Assembly: GCA_013368445.1 (NCBI GenBank)
Contig: JAACJO010000026.1
Location: 248,001-312,000, forward strand
Direction: 5' to 3'
Length of the DNA: 64,000 nt
Source: Leucocoprinus leucothites
Lineage: Eukaryota > Basidiomycota > Agaricomycetes > Agaricales > Agaricaceae
Shown here: positions 23,801 through 37,500 of the stretch, in pieces
Position numbering within the stretch: position 1 is the first letter of the stretch
Layout of the letters: the number at the start of each line of letters is the position of its first letter
Made by a program: the position numbers and the translations under genes
Notes under the pieces: model-generated
Database searches by the model: none
Seen by the model: only the letters and a program-made list of their open reading frames with translations
Told to the model about the DNA's origin: nothing

Positions 23801-26800
23801 GTTACTCTAATATCTGCCAGAACGTAGCTCAACAGTACTGACGGCCCGGACTTGAAGCGGCGACTTAGGCTACCGAGAGTTAAAAGCCTGAGTATGTATT
23901 TCGAGATTTTGCTCCAACGGCTTATCAGACTTCGAGGGACAGTTAGTTTCCAGGGCTAACCGGCACTCTGGCGTTTTCACAGAAGTTTTGTTGAACGCTG
24001 TCCAGCTTGAGATTCTCATCAGACTGCGCTTGTCAGTTGCCTTGATGTTTGCTAAAATTACTACCGCTGGGTACTCTTTAGAGTGGCATAGACTTGGTCA
24101 GTTGGATGGTAAGGGCAAGTTGACGCCGTGTTAGAGATTTGGGGTCAGCGAAACTTACTAAAGTAGAAGACTGAGAAGGGGGAGAACCCGTGTCTGAGGG
24201 AACGTCGAGTCGTAGTGCCAATCCTCGAACAGAATTCTATAGAGAAGTTCTTCTAATGGAAATGAAACACTGATACTTCTACTTCCTACTGCTTATCTCT
24301 TCAATAACCCGGAAATTATCTGATACAGTGGCCGTGGTGCTGGGGCCTTGGGAAAGAAGTTCTCAGCTTCATTTTTCTGGTGTCTGAATCAACTTGTTTA
24401 CACTCGACAGTAGCCACAGCTATTTACAGAAATCCACACGTTGGTGGAGTTATGTGACCTGGCCTCTGGGTCTTTGGATACTTGTAATCGACTTCTTTAT
24501 GAACATGGGGTATTTGTGAATTTGGAGCAGGTTTTATTCGCAGTTGTGAGTCCCCGAGAATCTTGACACGACCCTTCAGATGTTCTTCCCTTCGAGCAAT
24601 GACTCGCCACAGATCAACTATTTCCCAAGCTTCCGACGTGTCCCCTGATTGACCAATCTGGTGAAGGCACTCCGCAGTGCCCTTTAATCTGGTATAAGCG
24701 AAATTAAACGACAAGATCTTCATTAACGCCAAGCGAAGGAAAGCGTTGACTGGTGGAATAATTTCCGTTAGTGTCCCTCGTCGAATACTTGAATCCCTAC
24801 ATTCCTGTGAAGAGCGAGATGTCCCCAACACGAGTCGAATTGGCCCTTCATTGACAACTCTTCAGCGGTTCAAGATTGTCGGAAAGTTGATGGCATCATT
24901 CTTCGAGCGCCTAAACCAGCGAACCACTCCCTAAACTCACGGATATTGATTGATCCACTCTAGGAACTGGGAACAAATGCTTAGCCACAGACCCAGGGCA
25001 TTTTTTCCCGCACAGCACCCCAATTTCTGTTCAGCCAAGCACGAGACGCGTTCTAAAGGTACGTAAATACGTACATCAACATGCCAGTCAACAGATTCTC
25101 CGGCACGTCCGAACGTTCGAAACTTCAAGAGTCATGGATTCCTCTTCGACTCGGATGTAATACCGGTCAGGTGCCGTGTGCCATGCAATACAGAACCAGA
25201 ACCATCTTTGATCACCAAAATGCTGTGAGCTAGAAGATGTACATGCATCTCGCACATCATTGCGTTGGGGAGAAAACTTCCCACTGAGCTTGATGCTTTC
25301 GGTGAAATGTCGAGGCAATTCATATCAGGACTTACAGCCACAGCACTAGAGCTACGAGAATAACCGCTGAGCCACGACCCATGGGTGCCTCGAAGGACAG
25401 AACCCTCTCGACGACTTCTTCAGGGTAGGGTACAGCCACTAATTAATCACCTCTTCGGCAGCGCCGGCAGCTCGGCAGAGTCGAAGGTTCAACGGGCGGC
25501 ACCGAGCCGGCGGGCCGAACGAGTTTAGGTAAAAGCGCCCGGATCGTACGGAGCGGAAGTGGGTTCTGCTCACCATTGTGAGTAGCTGCTCAATTGTGCA
25601 TGGGAGCTTATGACTTGCGCTTGTTGAGGGGCGAATGTTTTAGAGTTCAATATATAGGTGGAGATCTACTTGGAGATTATGTAGCCAAGGCAGAACTGTG
25701 ATTTGAATGGAAGCATGTGATTGCTCGGGTGGGGCCAGTTTGGACTCGTGGCTCGCATCCTTAATTCGGACGTTCAGTGAGGATGAAATAAGATTTGCGA
25801 AGACCTGCCGTAAGTCCAAGACTGCGAGAACCTCAAGTGATGTTCTTAAATAAGGCTAAACATCTTATAAATTTGAGGATGGGATGGGCAATCAGATATA
25901 TTTTGTCTGAACAAGGGAGGGGGGGATCCGCTAGGTGGACGTGTTAGGTCTATGGTGGTGGGCACGTATAGAAACATATAGGTCCACGTTTAATCCTCTT
26001 CTCAATTAGCTATTCGATACACACGTGGCACTCTATCGAGTCCCAGATTTGACAACCAGATCCACAGAATGAATCGATAATCTATCCCTGCATATCTAAG
26101 TATGCACATACACATCGTGAAATATTACTCCCATCACTGCCTATCACCCATCTACCCATCCCACCAATCACTGAACTTGTGACCACCCAACGCCAATCTG
26201 ATAGTAGCCACATTTCACGTCCATCAGCAGCATCGTTTTTCGATCTGGAAGGTCGGTGTAGATCGTGACATCATTACGCAGGTGAAAGATAGACTTTTGG
26301 AAAGCTTAATCGATAATCGTGACCTGGCGGGTACCCACAACCCCACACAATCGTTGTCAATTCAATCGATCAATGAAGTTGGTGTTCCTGTTTTTTAAGT
26401 TACTGATGGGCGATTGTGAATGGATTAATATAATCGTGAGAGCCTCGAGGCTCGAGGAAGTGTACTTATACTCGGTCTTTTGCTCTGTCAAGTCGGAGGC
26501 TTTTCCTCATTTCTCTTCCTTACTTCTTTTCCCCTTGGCAGAATTCGATGGAGGTTGTGGGTGCGAGCCTCGAGGCGAGTCGGGTTACTTGTATTTCTCT
26601 TTCTTGGTCTTTGTCCCCTTCGACTCTCTGTGGTCTTGTTCAGTGTGGTTGCACTGTGTATTCGTTGTGAATTCATGCCGCTCTCTCGGTGATGACTTTC
26701 ATGATTTGTTCATGATATGTTGCGAAGACTAAGCGCCTCGGGTCAAACATGTCGTTACTATGGTCGTCTCGCTCAGCACCTTGAGCCATTTCTGTCATTC

Positions 26801-28259
26801 CTAGTGCGATCGGCTTAACCCAACGTTCACGTCCGGTACACTCTCCCCGTCTGTCCGTCCACCAATCCGAATAACAAGCCGTCGCACTACGACCTTCCCA
26901 CCTAATGATACCCATCCACTACTACACTCTGATGTCTATACATCTTCGAATGCTAGAACAGAACAGAACGGAGTAAAGGAGTTAAGCCTTACCTTTTCTG
27001 TGAAAGTGCTGTTGATTATTGGGAGTGGTGTGCCGGATATAGTAGGAGGTGCTGATTCCTTTTCCCCAGGCGGGTTTGTTTATCAGATTCTGATTGCCCA
27101 GTTTGTTTTTATTCGGTTCTTCTGTTGAGATATGGGCTTATTTTGATGGAATTGTTGTGTGCAATGAAAGATGGGGAAGAGAAAATCAGGGTTGATGATA
27201 CAGTTGGGCTGAGGAATAAAGCTGTATTGCGTGCGGTTGAGTGAGCGCAGCCAACGTTGGTCGAGGTTCGATGTAAGCCAAAATACAATTAACTCTACTG
27301 GCTGGTATACTAAGCTCCTGAACGTACAAAAGTGACGTAGGAGGAGCAAGCAAGTACCGCACGTTTAACTCGTTGCGCACGATGTATGTCAGAAATACAG
27401 CTGGGAGAAAGAGAGAACGAGCGAATGTCAGACTGTCGATATGCCAAGGCCATTGTTCACTTGAATGCTTCTTTCCTTCTTCTGGTCAGGTCTTCTGATG
27501 ATACTTAGGTCGTTTTTGATAGAAGACTGTTGGTGGCGAGGTAAGGTGCTTCGGATCTCGGTATTGGAAAGCAGCATGTTTGATATGCAGAATACGGAAT
27601 AAGAGAGATAGATAGACAAGAGATTGTGTTCATTGGTGGTGGTGGGATTGCGACGGTCACTATGTGCTACGAGAGCGATGATAGGGGCAAAGAGGTTAAA
27701 TAATAAACTTGCTAAGAATACGTATCTTGAGTCCATTATTGGCTTCAAGGGTTTGTGATACTCGTCGTCGGTTATACCTCCAGGGAAGGAAGAATGGCAC
27801 TCACAGCCTTCGCAGAGACTACTTGATGCCGCCTTTACCAGCCGAAATAATGGACCCGAGCCGGTATCAGCGAACGGGATATCTCAGAAAGAGGGAGCAG
27901 ACCAAAGCCTTGAGGAAGATCCCGTGACGACGATCGGAAGCACTGAGATGCAGGAGAGAAAAAGGCACACATGAGTTGTGTTAGGGCAATGGGCATTTTC
28001 GCGGCGCTAACGGCTTGTGGTCAGAACTGGTCAGAAGCGCAAGCCTCGTGTTGGGAGCCGAGCCGGAGGGGTGAGCCGAGCTGGGTTGCGTTGGTCGGCG
28101 AGATCGGTGCGAGATTTGGGTCGGAATTGGAAATGGGTTGCGAACCAGCAAGCATGTGTGTTTGTGAAATCAAAAACCGATTTTCTGTGGAATCCTATAA
28201 CTCGTTCCCATTTTGTTCCTCATCTTTCTCTTCTCCTCGTCCCCACCTCCCCGAGTTCA
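20873..28259. other. Gene-poor region upstream of the GATA factor gene
   Basis: This is over 7 kb with only short open frames and no domain I recognise on either strand. No long terminal repeats, transposase motifs or arrays were found by eye. The right third (about 26000-28259) is the likely promoter and leader region of the GATA gene. It contains a cluster of GATA/TATC motifs at 26080-26330 and two CTCGAG-centred palindromes. Confidence 0.5.
26441..26576. promoter_or_regulatory. Pair of CTCGAG-centred palindromes upstream of the GATA gene
   Basis: AGCCTCGAGGCT (26441-26452) is a perfect 12-bp palindrome, and GCCTCGAGGC (26567-26576) repeats its 10-bp core about 125 bp away. Such spaced palindromes can bind dimeric transcription factors. 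The link to the GATA gene 1.7 kb downstream is only positional. Confidence 0.25.
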
Positions 28260-31200
28260 ATGCCCTCTATCCTCAATCTCAAGTTCAAAGTATGTTTTCT
28301 GGTTTTTTTTTACTCGGCCGTTTTTGTGATGAGGAATTATGTGTCAGGGAAACAAGTCTTTTGTAGCGTTTTCCAACCTCAATGATACGGAAGCTCTGAC
28401 AAAGACCTGGAAGGTGCGCCGCTGACTGATACTGCTCCACCCTACCCCCCAAGTGCTGACATTTCACCCTTCATAGGTCTGCACCAAGGTAGCCAGCTTC
28501 CTTGAGCAAGGCCAAAGACTGGAGAACTTGAGCTGGAGGTTATGGCATCTGCAGAACCTCATGGTCGACACCGACAACGCCAAGTCCAAACGCGAGTTCA
28601 AAAAGCTTTCAAAATGCATGGGCGACAAGCTCGACAAGGAGAAGGGCAGGTACGTCCAGAGTCATATCTACGCCCCCGCCGTTGACCCTGATGATGGCGT
28701 CATTAGAAGCATTGAGGAGCTTGAAGCGCCCGACTTCAAGCGTACAATGTCCAGCGACATTATCCGCCAGCGAGCGGCAGAAAAGGAACGCTATCGCGAG
28801 CAAAACTCGAATGGCACGATCCAACGCATGCAGTTCACTTTTAGCATTGATCAACCCCAGGCTCCCGGCGCTAATCTCCCCGTCAACAAGCCCGACCTCA
28901 AACCTTCCCCTGAATTTACCAAGCGCACTCGCGCCGCCGTCCGCGCCCAGGCCGAGGACGCTTCCTCCTATACCGCTCATACCTCCACTACCAGCCCCGT
29001 CGAGGACAGCGATGACATGGTCCTCGATGACGACGGCGCTCAGAATGCCTCATCTTCGTCTTGCACAGCATCTCAGTCTCGGCAATCTCAAATCTCTTCA
29101 TCTTCGCAAGCACTCAAGTTCGATTCAATTTTCAATTCAGGTTTTGGTCCCTCGGCATTGCTTTTCCCGGCTCCGACTCTCACGACTTCCATGAATTACG
29201 GTGAAGGGCTCAACCCCGGATCCAACGTTTCCAACGATGCGTTCACCATTTCACGACCCACCATCGAGCTCCCCCTCGACGAGATCCTGAATCATGTCGA
29301 TAGCCCTGCTGCTTCTTCCACCACCGACCACTACGAAAACGATACCCAAGTTTTCCAGCCTCAACAGCAATTCCTACCTCCTCCCCCTCCCCCTCAGCCG
29401 CAGCAACAACAATTGCAGCCACAGCCACAGCCGCAACCCCAGCAGCAGCCACAGCAGGACGTTATCATGCGTCCTACCGCTCCGGCAACTTCCGCTGCTA
29501 CCACCACCACCAAACGAAGAACCCGAAAATCTTCCGTGGCTACCCGTGACGATGGTGACAGTGACGATGAGGCCTCCCACATTGCTTCTGCGTCTACAAG
29601 CTCACTGTTCAGGAATGTCTCTACGTTATCGCAGGCGGTAAAGGAGACACCTCTCCCTGAGACTGTCGCTCCTTCCAAGCTCAATCCCCTCTTCACCACC
29701 ACCGCCGTCACTCGTACCAACCTCAGTACTCGCCCCACTCTCACTGTCAAAACCCAAGCCGCCGGCCGTTCTTCGGGTCCTGGCGCTACTGCAACCTCCC
29801 TCAACCCAACCTCTCTCCGCGGCAACAGCGCCCCAGGCGGCGTCAAAGCCGAATGCTCCAACTGCGGTGCCACTCATACCCCACTATGGCGTCGCGGGTT
29901 GAATGACGAGTTGAACTGTAATGCTTGTGGGCTGTACTGCAAGCTTCACAAGCGTCCTCGTCCCAAGAGCATGCGTAATAGCCATGGCGAGGGACGAGCG
30001 CAGGCTACGCCGAGGTCATCATCTCAGCAGCAGCAGCAGCAGCAACAACAACAACAGCAACAACAACAAGATCCCATTGACGTCATGGGTGAGTGTTCTC
30101 CTATCGGATCTAGTAGGGGTCGGTCAACGAATGCGAACGTACCGGTAGCTCAAACCGCTCAATGTTACAACTGCCACACCACCGCTACCCCCCTCTGGAG
30201 GAAAGACGATGAAGGTAAAACTGTGTGTAATGCGTGAGTCATCTCCTTGATATCGAGGGTACTTCGGTGATTAATCTCAGTGATTCTTTGCTTATCAGTT
30301 GTGGACTCTACTACAAGTTACACGGTTCTGCCCGTCCCATTTCCATGAAATCCGATGTTATCCGTAAACGCTCTCGCCATGATGCTCGTCGTGGTTCCAA
30401 CGCTGGAGCAACGGCCAACAATGCCGCTACGGGAATCGAAGACACTCCTTCTGCGAGTCCCGGTGTAAGCCGGCGCGCTTCTCCCGCTCGCGATCCCTCT
30501 CCCACCCTCGCACCTGATTCTACCACTACCCTTTCCTACGACTACACCCAAGATCATCTCACGGATGCTTTTGGGACATCTACATCCGAGCTCGTTGGTG
30601 CTCTGGGTCAAGACCCGACGTCTACTGCGAACTTGTTCCAGAATACGTTCCAGTTCCAGTTCCCTGGGCCTTATCATCCGGACTATTTGTTACAGATGTA
30701 TACGGCGCATGCGCATGCTGCTGCGGCTGCCACTGCTGGGGGAAGTGATGGTTTAGGCGGAGGATTCGGTAGCCCGCATGTTGGTGTTGTTGATATCACG
30801 TCCTCCACCTCAGGCTCGTCGCCGTCGTCGAGTGGGAACTCGGCTTCCGAGTTGGATTTACCCCATATGTCACCGAGGTCAACGAAGAGGAGGAGAATGA
30901 GTATGGATTCGGCATCGGAGCCACCTTCGTCTGCTGTTTCGTCTTTCTCGTTTGGTGATTCGTATTCGCCCTCTTCGAGTACGACGTCGCTTTCGTCTGG
31001 AAGGTCGCCTATGGAGTTTCCATTCTCTTCTTACGCTGGAGCGTCTTCATCGGGTGTAGGTGTCGGTGTCGGCGGTGGGCATCATCACCACCACCATCAC
31101 CATCATCATAGTGGGAGCACGGGTGGACCTGCGCTGAGAGGGTCGGGGAATACGTTTTGGCATCCACCTATGATGCCGCAGAGTGATGATCATTCGAGTT

Positions 31201-31571
31201 CGTCGCCTCATCTAGGATTCCATCCGCCCATGCTTCCACCCCTCTCTGCTTCCTCGTCACCGAAATCGATGTCCTCTTCGTCGCCGCTCTCCTCTTCCTC
31301 AAGTAATGGCGCAGGTGGGAATAACGTCGCTGGTCGAGCGACAGATTCACCTGAACACAGTAATCACGGCAGTAGTAATGGTGGAAGTCATCACGGGCAT
31401 GGGGAGGATAGTCCGATGGACTATTTGCACCCGCCTTCGACGCTTGGGTTGGTTGGTGGTGGTGGGATGGGTGGAGTGGATGAGGATAGTTTGTTTTCGG
31501 CGTATTTGCATCCGCCGATGGTTGTTCATTCGGAGGATAGTCCGACTGCTGGGGGTGTGGTTGTTGTTTGA
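28260..31571 (+). CDS. Two-finger GATA transcription factor with AreA-type N-terminal domain
   Basis: This is a nuclear DNA-binding regulator that recognises GATA sites. Exons are 28260-28289, 28348-28413, 28477-30233 and 30299-31571, giving 1041 residues. The N-terminus (KSFVAFSNLNDTEALTKTW then QGQRLENLSWRLWHLQN) matches the short GATA-like domain found at the start of AreA/Gat1 nitrogen regulators. Finger 1 (about residues 492-516) reads CSNCGATHTPLWRR...CNACGLYCKLH. Finger 2 (about 595-620) reads CYNCHTTATPLWRK...CNACGLYYKLH and continues into the basic SDVIRKRSRHDAR segment. An intron splits the codon for the Ala in the second CNAC. A tract of about 15 Gln separates the fingers and a run of 10 His lies in the C-terminal half; Ser/Pro-rich sequence fills most of the rest. 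A nitrogen-regulation role is likely from the N-terminal domain but is not proven. Confidence 0.9.
30025..30069 (+). repeat. CAG/CAA repeat (poly-Gln) in the GATA gene
   Basis: This is an uninterrupted run of CAG and CAA codons between the two zinc fingers. Mixed CAG/CAA use suggests selection for the glutamine tract rather than pure replication slippage. Confidence 0.9.
31081..31110 (+). repeat. CAT/CAC repeat (10 His) in the GATA gene
   Basis: Ten consecutive His codons with mixed CAT/CAC follow a Gly-rich stretch in the C-terminal part of the GATA factor. Confidence 0.9.
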
Positions 31572-34500
31572 GCGTGTGTGGTTGAGGGGGCGGGGGTGTG
31601 CGCTCAAAAGTGTTGTGTTTTTGATTTCTATTTGTTGTCACTTATCGTCGCGTCCAATGTTTTATTCATTCAATTTTTGCGGTTGTTCCACTTCGACACC
31701 CTATCGTCCGCCGTTGTTTCGTCTGCTCGCAGTAGATGCGCTCCTCTTTTGTTTGCAAGATCCGCCGTCGTCGCCTCGCATTGCATACATTCATTCTTCC
31801 CCCCATTGTTTCTTTTTTCTCACAATGCCATTTTGCATCGTATCGCTTCTTCTTTCAACCATTATTTCTTGCCGCCATGCATACGTCGTTCCGTACATAC
31901 AACACACATCATTTCACGTTCCAACATTTCGCATCGTGATGCTTCTTCACCTCCGGGCGTTCTTCTGATTCTTCCATTCCATTTCACACTTCTTTCCGGT
32001 TACCCAGTCTTCTTCTTCTCACTCACAACCACGTTCATTCTTGACATTCAACTGCTTGGTTTCCTTCACATCTCATCCTTTCCGCTTGCGTGTGTCTGCA
32101 ATCACTCTACTGTTTCAACACTTGCCTGGTTCCCGACAGAAAAAAAATTGGTCTTTTTTTTGTGTAACTCATTTGTATACCACCATCACCATCGTTACCG
32201 ACTCTCCAGTGTACCTCTCTCGTCTCTCTGTGTGTTGGCTTCTTTTATCATTGTTCATACGTACATACATCGCGAAGGTCTGCGCGTGTTCAGACCCAAA
32301 AATTCATTTTTTTTCTCGTTCTCTTTTATCTTGTGACAATTTTATCAATGCATACTCCAAACTCTATTTGTTTTGTTGCATACGTATGATAAAGCGTTTT
32401 CGAAACAATATTTTTATGGTTTCTTTCGATTGGTACGCATGAATTATTAAGGACTTGAAGGCTTGGTTTTCTTTTTGCGAGTTTGGGTGTAATGATAGTC
32501 GCATTTCTTTTTTTCGTGTGTATTGGTATTTGATTATAACACGTGTAGGAGTAGCCTCATAGACTAAACGACTTTTCAAAGTAAAGAATTTTGTAATAGT
32601 ATATTACCTGCGTTAGCCGAAGCATAGCATTATCCAAGTTTTAGCCGTGTTTTATTCGTTGGGGTGGCATCCGCTCCGAGCTCCCGAATCCACCTGAGTG
32701 AAATGGCATCATCATGAGCAACACAGTACACCCCACCTCCGGGTCGGATTCGGACTTGAAGAAGAAAATCATTTGTCGGAGTTGTATGGACTGTTGTTAC
32801 TTGTGCTTGTGGACTCAGCCCGGATCGAAACGAGAGAAGCTTCAGTGAGTGGTGTGGTGGTAGACGAAGGAATTGAAATGGTTCTGTTGCCGACAGGTTT
32901 TGCCGAACGGGCAACTGGATCATTTCGTGCGACAATCAAGAAGGACGAATAGTGGCAGTGCGTCTGGTCGCAGGTTGAGAGTTACTTCTGGATTTCTGAT
33001 TTATTAGTTTTCCCCGAATTTCAGTGTGCTAAAGCTCTCAAGAGGTACCTACTCGCCGAAGAGGCTGGTGCACCCCTAGTGAGCCAATTAGAGTGGTGGT
33101 TTACTCAGAAGGTTATTTTGTAATAACTTGTACTGCTCTTGACGCTGTAGTTATAATTGGTAAGGACTGTGGCTGGTTGAGAACTGGGTCGAAAATTGTG
33201 GCGTTTTGTCGGCGCGCAGCCTCCTCCCCCTGGTCACCTTCAACATGCACCGAGTCATTGAAGTTACTAAAACCTGGTTTTATGCCACTAATGATGAGTC
33301 AAAGGTGTTCTTCTTTGTTCTTCCGCATCCTGGAACTTTATTAGAATTCAGGATAGCGCAGTAATTGCTGCGAGACTGCGGAAAATACGGTAGCGCCGGT
33401 AATGGTACGTCGTACTATCGAACGAGATTAAGTAAATTGAGTAAAGCGGGCTCGGTCATGATTCTGTTTCCAGCGGTAGTTACGTCCGTAAGGGCTGGAG
33501 GCTGACATGGGGCCAAGTCAGAATCTCGCAGGCAAAGCCAGCTCGGGCGCTTGCTAAGGGGTGCTCGGCGTTTCTTCGATTAACAGCAATTTTACCCGTT
33601 GCCTGGGGTTTTGTATTCTCATGCCATGTATCATTTACACATATAACAGCTATTGTGTTTTAGAGGAAGTTAGGTCGCACATTTGCTGTCTATATTCGGC
33701 CCATCACTAAGGACTATCCATAACTCAAATACAAGTTCTGACAGGCACCGAGGCGCCGAACGAAATGTCGAGAGTGATCATGTATCTACGACTTGCAACT
33801 GTAGCCAATCTTCTGGAGAAGGGTGGAGGAAATGACTATTAACCGCCGCCATGAAGTGTAATTATGACTGTGACGCTATGTACAGTATATTGCCTCCGCA
33901 CTATGTTTGCTTTGCATGCCGTAGTACTAATCCTGGGTGGGGTTCCCAGCGGTTAATTAAGGCCGGTTTGATGTGGGGATCCTTTGTCCAGAAAGGCTTG
34001 ACAAGTCTAGTAAGTATTCAAGGTTGTGTAATCATACTCGCGTTGAGCCCAAAAGTACTCAACGAATTAGCCTAACACGCAGCTCGCTCGATTGGGATAA
34101 TACCTATTGCCAAAGAAGCAAACTATTCGGTCGAGGCTTTGCCATGTGTTCAGTTTCGCATATTCGGTTAGAGCAGACTACACAAGGTCTGGAGCTAAGC
34201 TCAGACTCCGCTGCTTGGGGTACCGGAGGATGCTAGGGTTGGTACGAACAGAAGTTATAGGCGGACGCAGATCGGGATAGAATTTTCGGTACTTATTTTT
34301 GATTGCAACGAAGCAAGTTTGATGCGTGCCTGCCGTGGGCGAACGACATGCGTCATAGGAAGGGGAAGACGTATTTTAAATTACCGACGAACTGAGCAAA
34401 GCGGGCTGGCCTCCATTCCTTGCTTACTCTCGCGAGGTCGTCGCTCTAAATGAGCATGGAGCAACAAGTTCTCAGGCGAAAATTTACCCCAATAACGAAT

Positions 34501-37500
34501 TTATGAGTCGCTCTCGACACATTCTTATAGTGTATCGTCGAGGAAGATTCATGCTGGGATTTGCGAGCCCCTAATTCCAAAGGTTGTTTTGCCGTTTACG
34601 CCCCGGCTGCCGCAAACCGCAGCTTTTTATGTGGAAGTGAACAGGGGGCGTGTCAGGGTCTTGGGAACACTGGAGCCAGGAGAAGGGAAATTCATGCGAG
34701 CAAGAGAACAGAAGATAAGTAACAGAACCCTGCAGGTGTCAAGGCAGCATGGAATAAGCGTCTCATTTCTACACACTAATGTGGAGAAGTTCTGATACGC
34801 CGCTCTCGAATTCTGGTCTCCGTACAGAATGAGATCTTCCCTAATAGTGGATCACACGCACCATCTTTGATGCTGACTACGCTTGCGAAAGTCACAGAAG
34901 GCAAGAGTGATCCAAAGCGCCAGTTTAATTGGGGCTTGGGCAAAGGGTTCCTTTTGTTCCCCACACCGGCTACTTAGACTTATACATTTACTCGTATGTC
35001 CGAAATGCCGTACCACATGAAACATACATTAGCCTGAAAGTAGAGTAGAGTTTGTCCTAGGTGGACGTTCATTAGGAAGGGTTCGAAAGGACGCCTCAGC
35101 TGGAAGCACAATTAAAACGCTGGGACGTAAATGCACGATGACTCGTTTTTAGCAAAATTCGTTAAGCAAAACAAATACATCATGGACAACACAGATAGCT
35201 TCACTAGGAAACCTACACTGTTGGAGCGTTGGCTTTCACAATACATATGCCCTGTACCCAAAGGGCAAGAGTCGTGCCACAGGTCAGAAAGTCTTTGAGC
35301 CTTTGTTCTGTTATCACCTGGCCCTGAGCAATTCCAAAAATCATTTATATCAAATCAAGGAAAGCAGCCAGGGGAGTGACTCAGTGAGCGGGTCGCTCTC
35401 AGCGGGTGTTGCCAAACATTCAAACTGTCTCCTTTTTGACGTCCCTGAGGCCGAATTTGGAAATGTGATGGCGAACCGCGCCAAAGAATTGTGACCCTAG
35501 GCGAACCGCTCGTCGGGCTCGGCATCTCGGCGCTCAGAATCCCTTGTGGCCCGGTTGCCCCTACCTATCCAGCTTCGACAAATGATATAACATAGGCGTG
35601 AGGCAGGATTTTGGTCACGTAGAGCCCTGTTTGAACCTCATAGTGTTGCATGGATAATGTCTCTGAATCGAAATTCACGTCGAGGTCAGGAAGACAATAA
35701 TGAGTGTCTATCAGTCTAAAAGCGTTTGTCTCTGCCCGACAGCGAGCAGCAAATCATTACGCTCCAACAGCTTTCGAAGAGTCATGAGCGCTTCTGTCCG
35801 AACCTGTTCAGGTACTTTGTCATAGAAGCTCTTTCTACATGGCACATCATAGTAATAAGTTTGTCGCCAGAAACATGTGCTTATATCTCAGATATTTGAA
35901 TAGTGACTCCAAGAAGATGAGACTTCAGAATAGAGTCCCAGTGATTCCGTGCTTCGCCTTTGCTCGGAAGCTTCAGGACTCAGAGATGGCGGCTCAGCCT
36001 TATATCATTTGGCAGGAATAGATACCCGATACCTTCCGTCCGAGCCTAATACTTGCAAAGAGATCACGGTTGTCGGGATCGCTATTGTCGGCTTCGAACG
36101 TTCGTCTTTGACAGGGCTCTATACATAGTTTGCGCATGTTTGATCCAGTGGGTCTTTGCGGGTCGCCATACCAAGCTCACTTATCTTTCCTCTCCCTCCG
36201 TGGCCCGAGGTCAGGCTTCGTTTTCCACCGTCATTTCTGCAAAGTCCCTTACTCATACGCCCATTCATGAGATGCAATGCCACTCTTAAGTATAAATGTC
36301 GAAGTGTGCTGGGCTACGGTGATTTATCGGACGTGTCATACCACTGGATGAAGTAGCTAAATTTAAACAGCCTGTTATGATTATCCTGGGAGCTCCCGAT
36401 CTTTGGCATAACTTCGAATGCCAATAACTTATTCCTATTAACCACCACTTGAGTCCTTGATGTCAAGCTGGCCTACTGCAAAACTCACGCATCGGAAACT
36501 CAGCTGCTTTCGGGAACTTTAGGCTATTGTAAGTATCTAACTTCTGCTCTTCGTGGCGTATTCAGAGATAATACTAGTTGATTAGTCTCATATGAGTATC
36601 CAGTAACGTCATTGACAGTGGACACTGACACGTGCGTCTGGGGCCAGGAGCAATACTGGATCGGCCCTAGCGTCTGTTTGAGTCTGTGTATGGCCCTCGT
36701 CAGTATATGTCACGGTGCTCCATCTTCGACATGCAAGGGGAGGGGGAAGAGAAAAATATAAGGCGTAATATGAGAATTCTTGAAGCGATAAGCCACCTGA
36801 CTTTGCGAAGTGTCAAGAGCGATAAATGTACTATACCCCGTAGTAAATTTTCCACAGTTTGAGTCCGTAAGAAGCCATGTAGCTAGGAGGAAAGCGTGCC
36901 TTGAAGCGTGCCTTGAAGCATGTAGGCGCGCCTCGAAGAGGCGACTTTGGCACATTGGACCGATTGTAGGGCAAAGGGGAGTGTTGAACATGCTCAACGT
37001 GGCTGTGAGTGTGGAGTTTGAGGCTTGGGCTCTTCTTGCGAGCTCATACATTTTATGTAAATTCTTGCACAACCCGTAAACAAGTCTCTACGCTGTGGAA
37101 TTCTTCCTTGCTAGGAAAGAAGAACGGGTTACTTTTTCGTTGATGAAGATAAAAGGTCTTGGGCTCATCTAGCCACATCTAGCCACACAGAACCCGGGGG
37201 ATGGGCGAGGATTTGTGTTGGAAAGCGTGATTAGGTGTAGTAGCCTGTGGCTGAGAGATGGTAGCCCGTAGTTTAGTTGTGAGTGGCGGGGTGGGATATG
37301 CGAGAATACAAAGCGGGTAGGGGTGGTTAACCTAGGAGGGCCAGGGGGCCATGGGCCGCGGTACGGAGGTGACATGAATGGTGAGGAGCCCGGTAAGAAT
37401 GGAATTTAGTTGCTCGCTGTCTGGAGAGAATATCGTGGTAACTTGGCATATGAGGAGAGCGCATAACATCAAGAAATCAGTGAGCCAAATATGGGTCCCT

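Noticed and set aside
24424..24831. 135-codon minus-strand frame
   Set aside because: No signal peptide, domain or homologue within the window; composition is not convincing as coding.
27971..28385. Open frames just ahead of the GATA coding start
   Set aside because: They overlap the spliced N-terminus of the GATA gene, whose domain starts in the exons at 28260-28413.
31572..32442. Long plus-strand frames after the GATA stop
   Set aside because: Very T/C-rich and rich in Phe/Ser/Leu, as expected for an untranslated pyrimidine-rich stretch.
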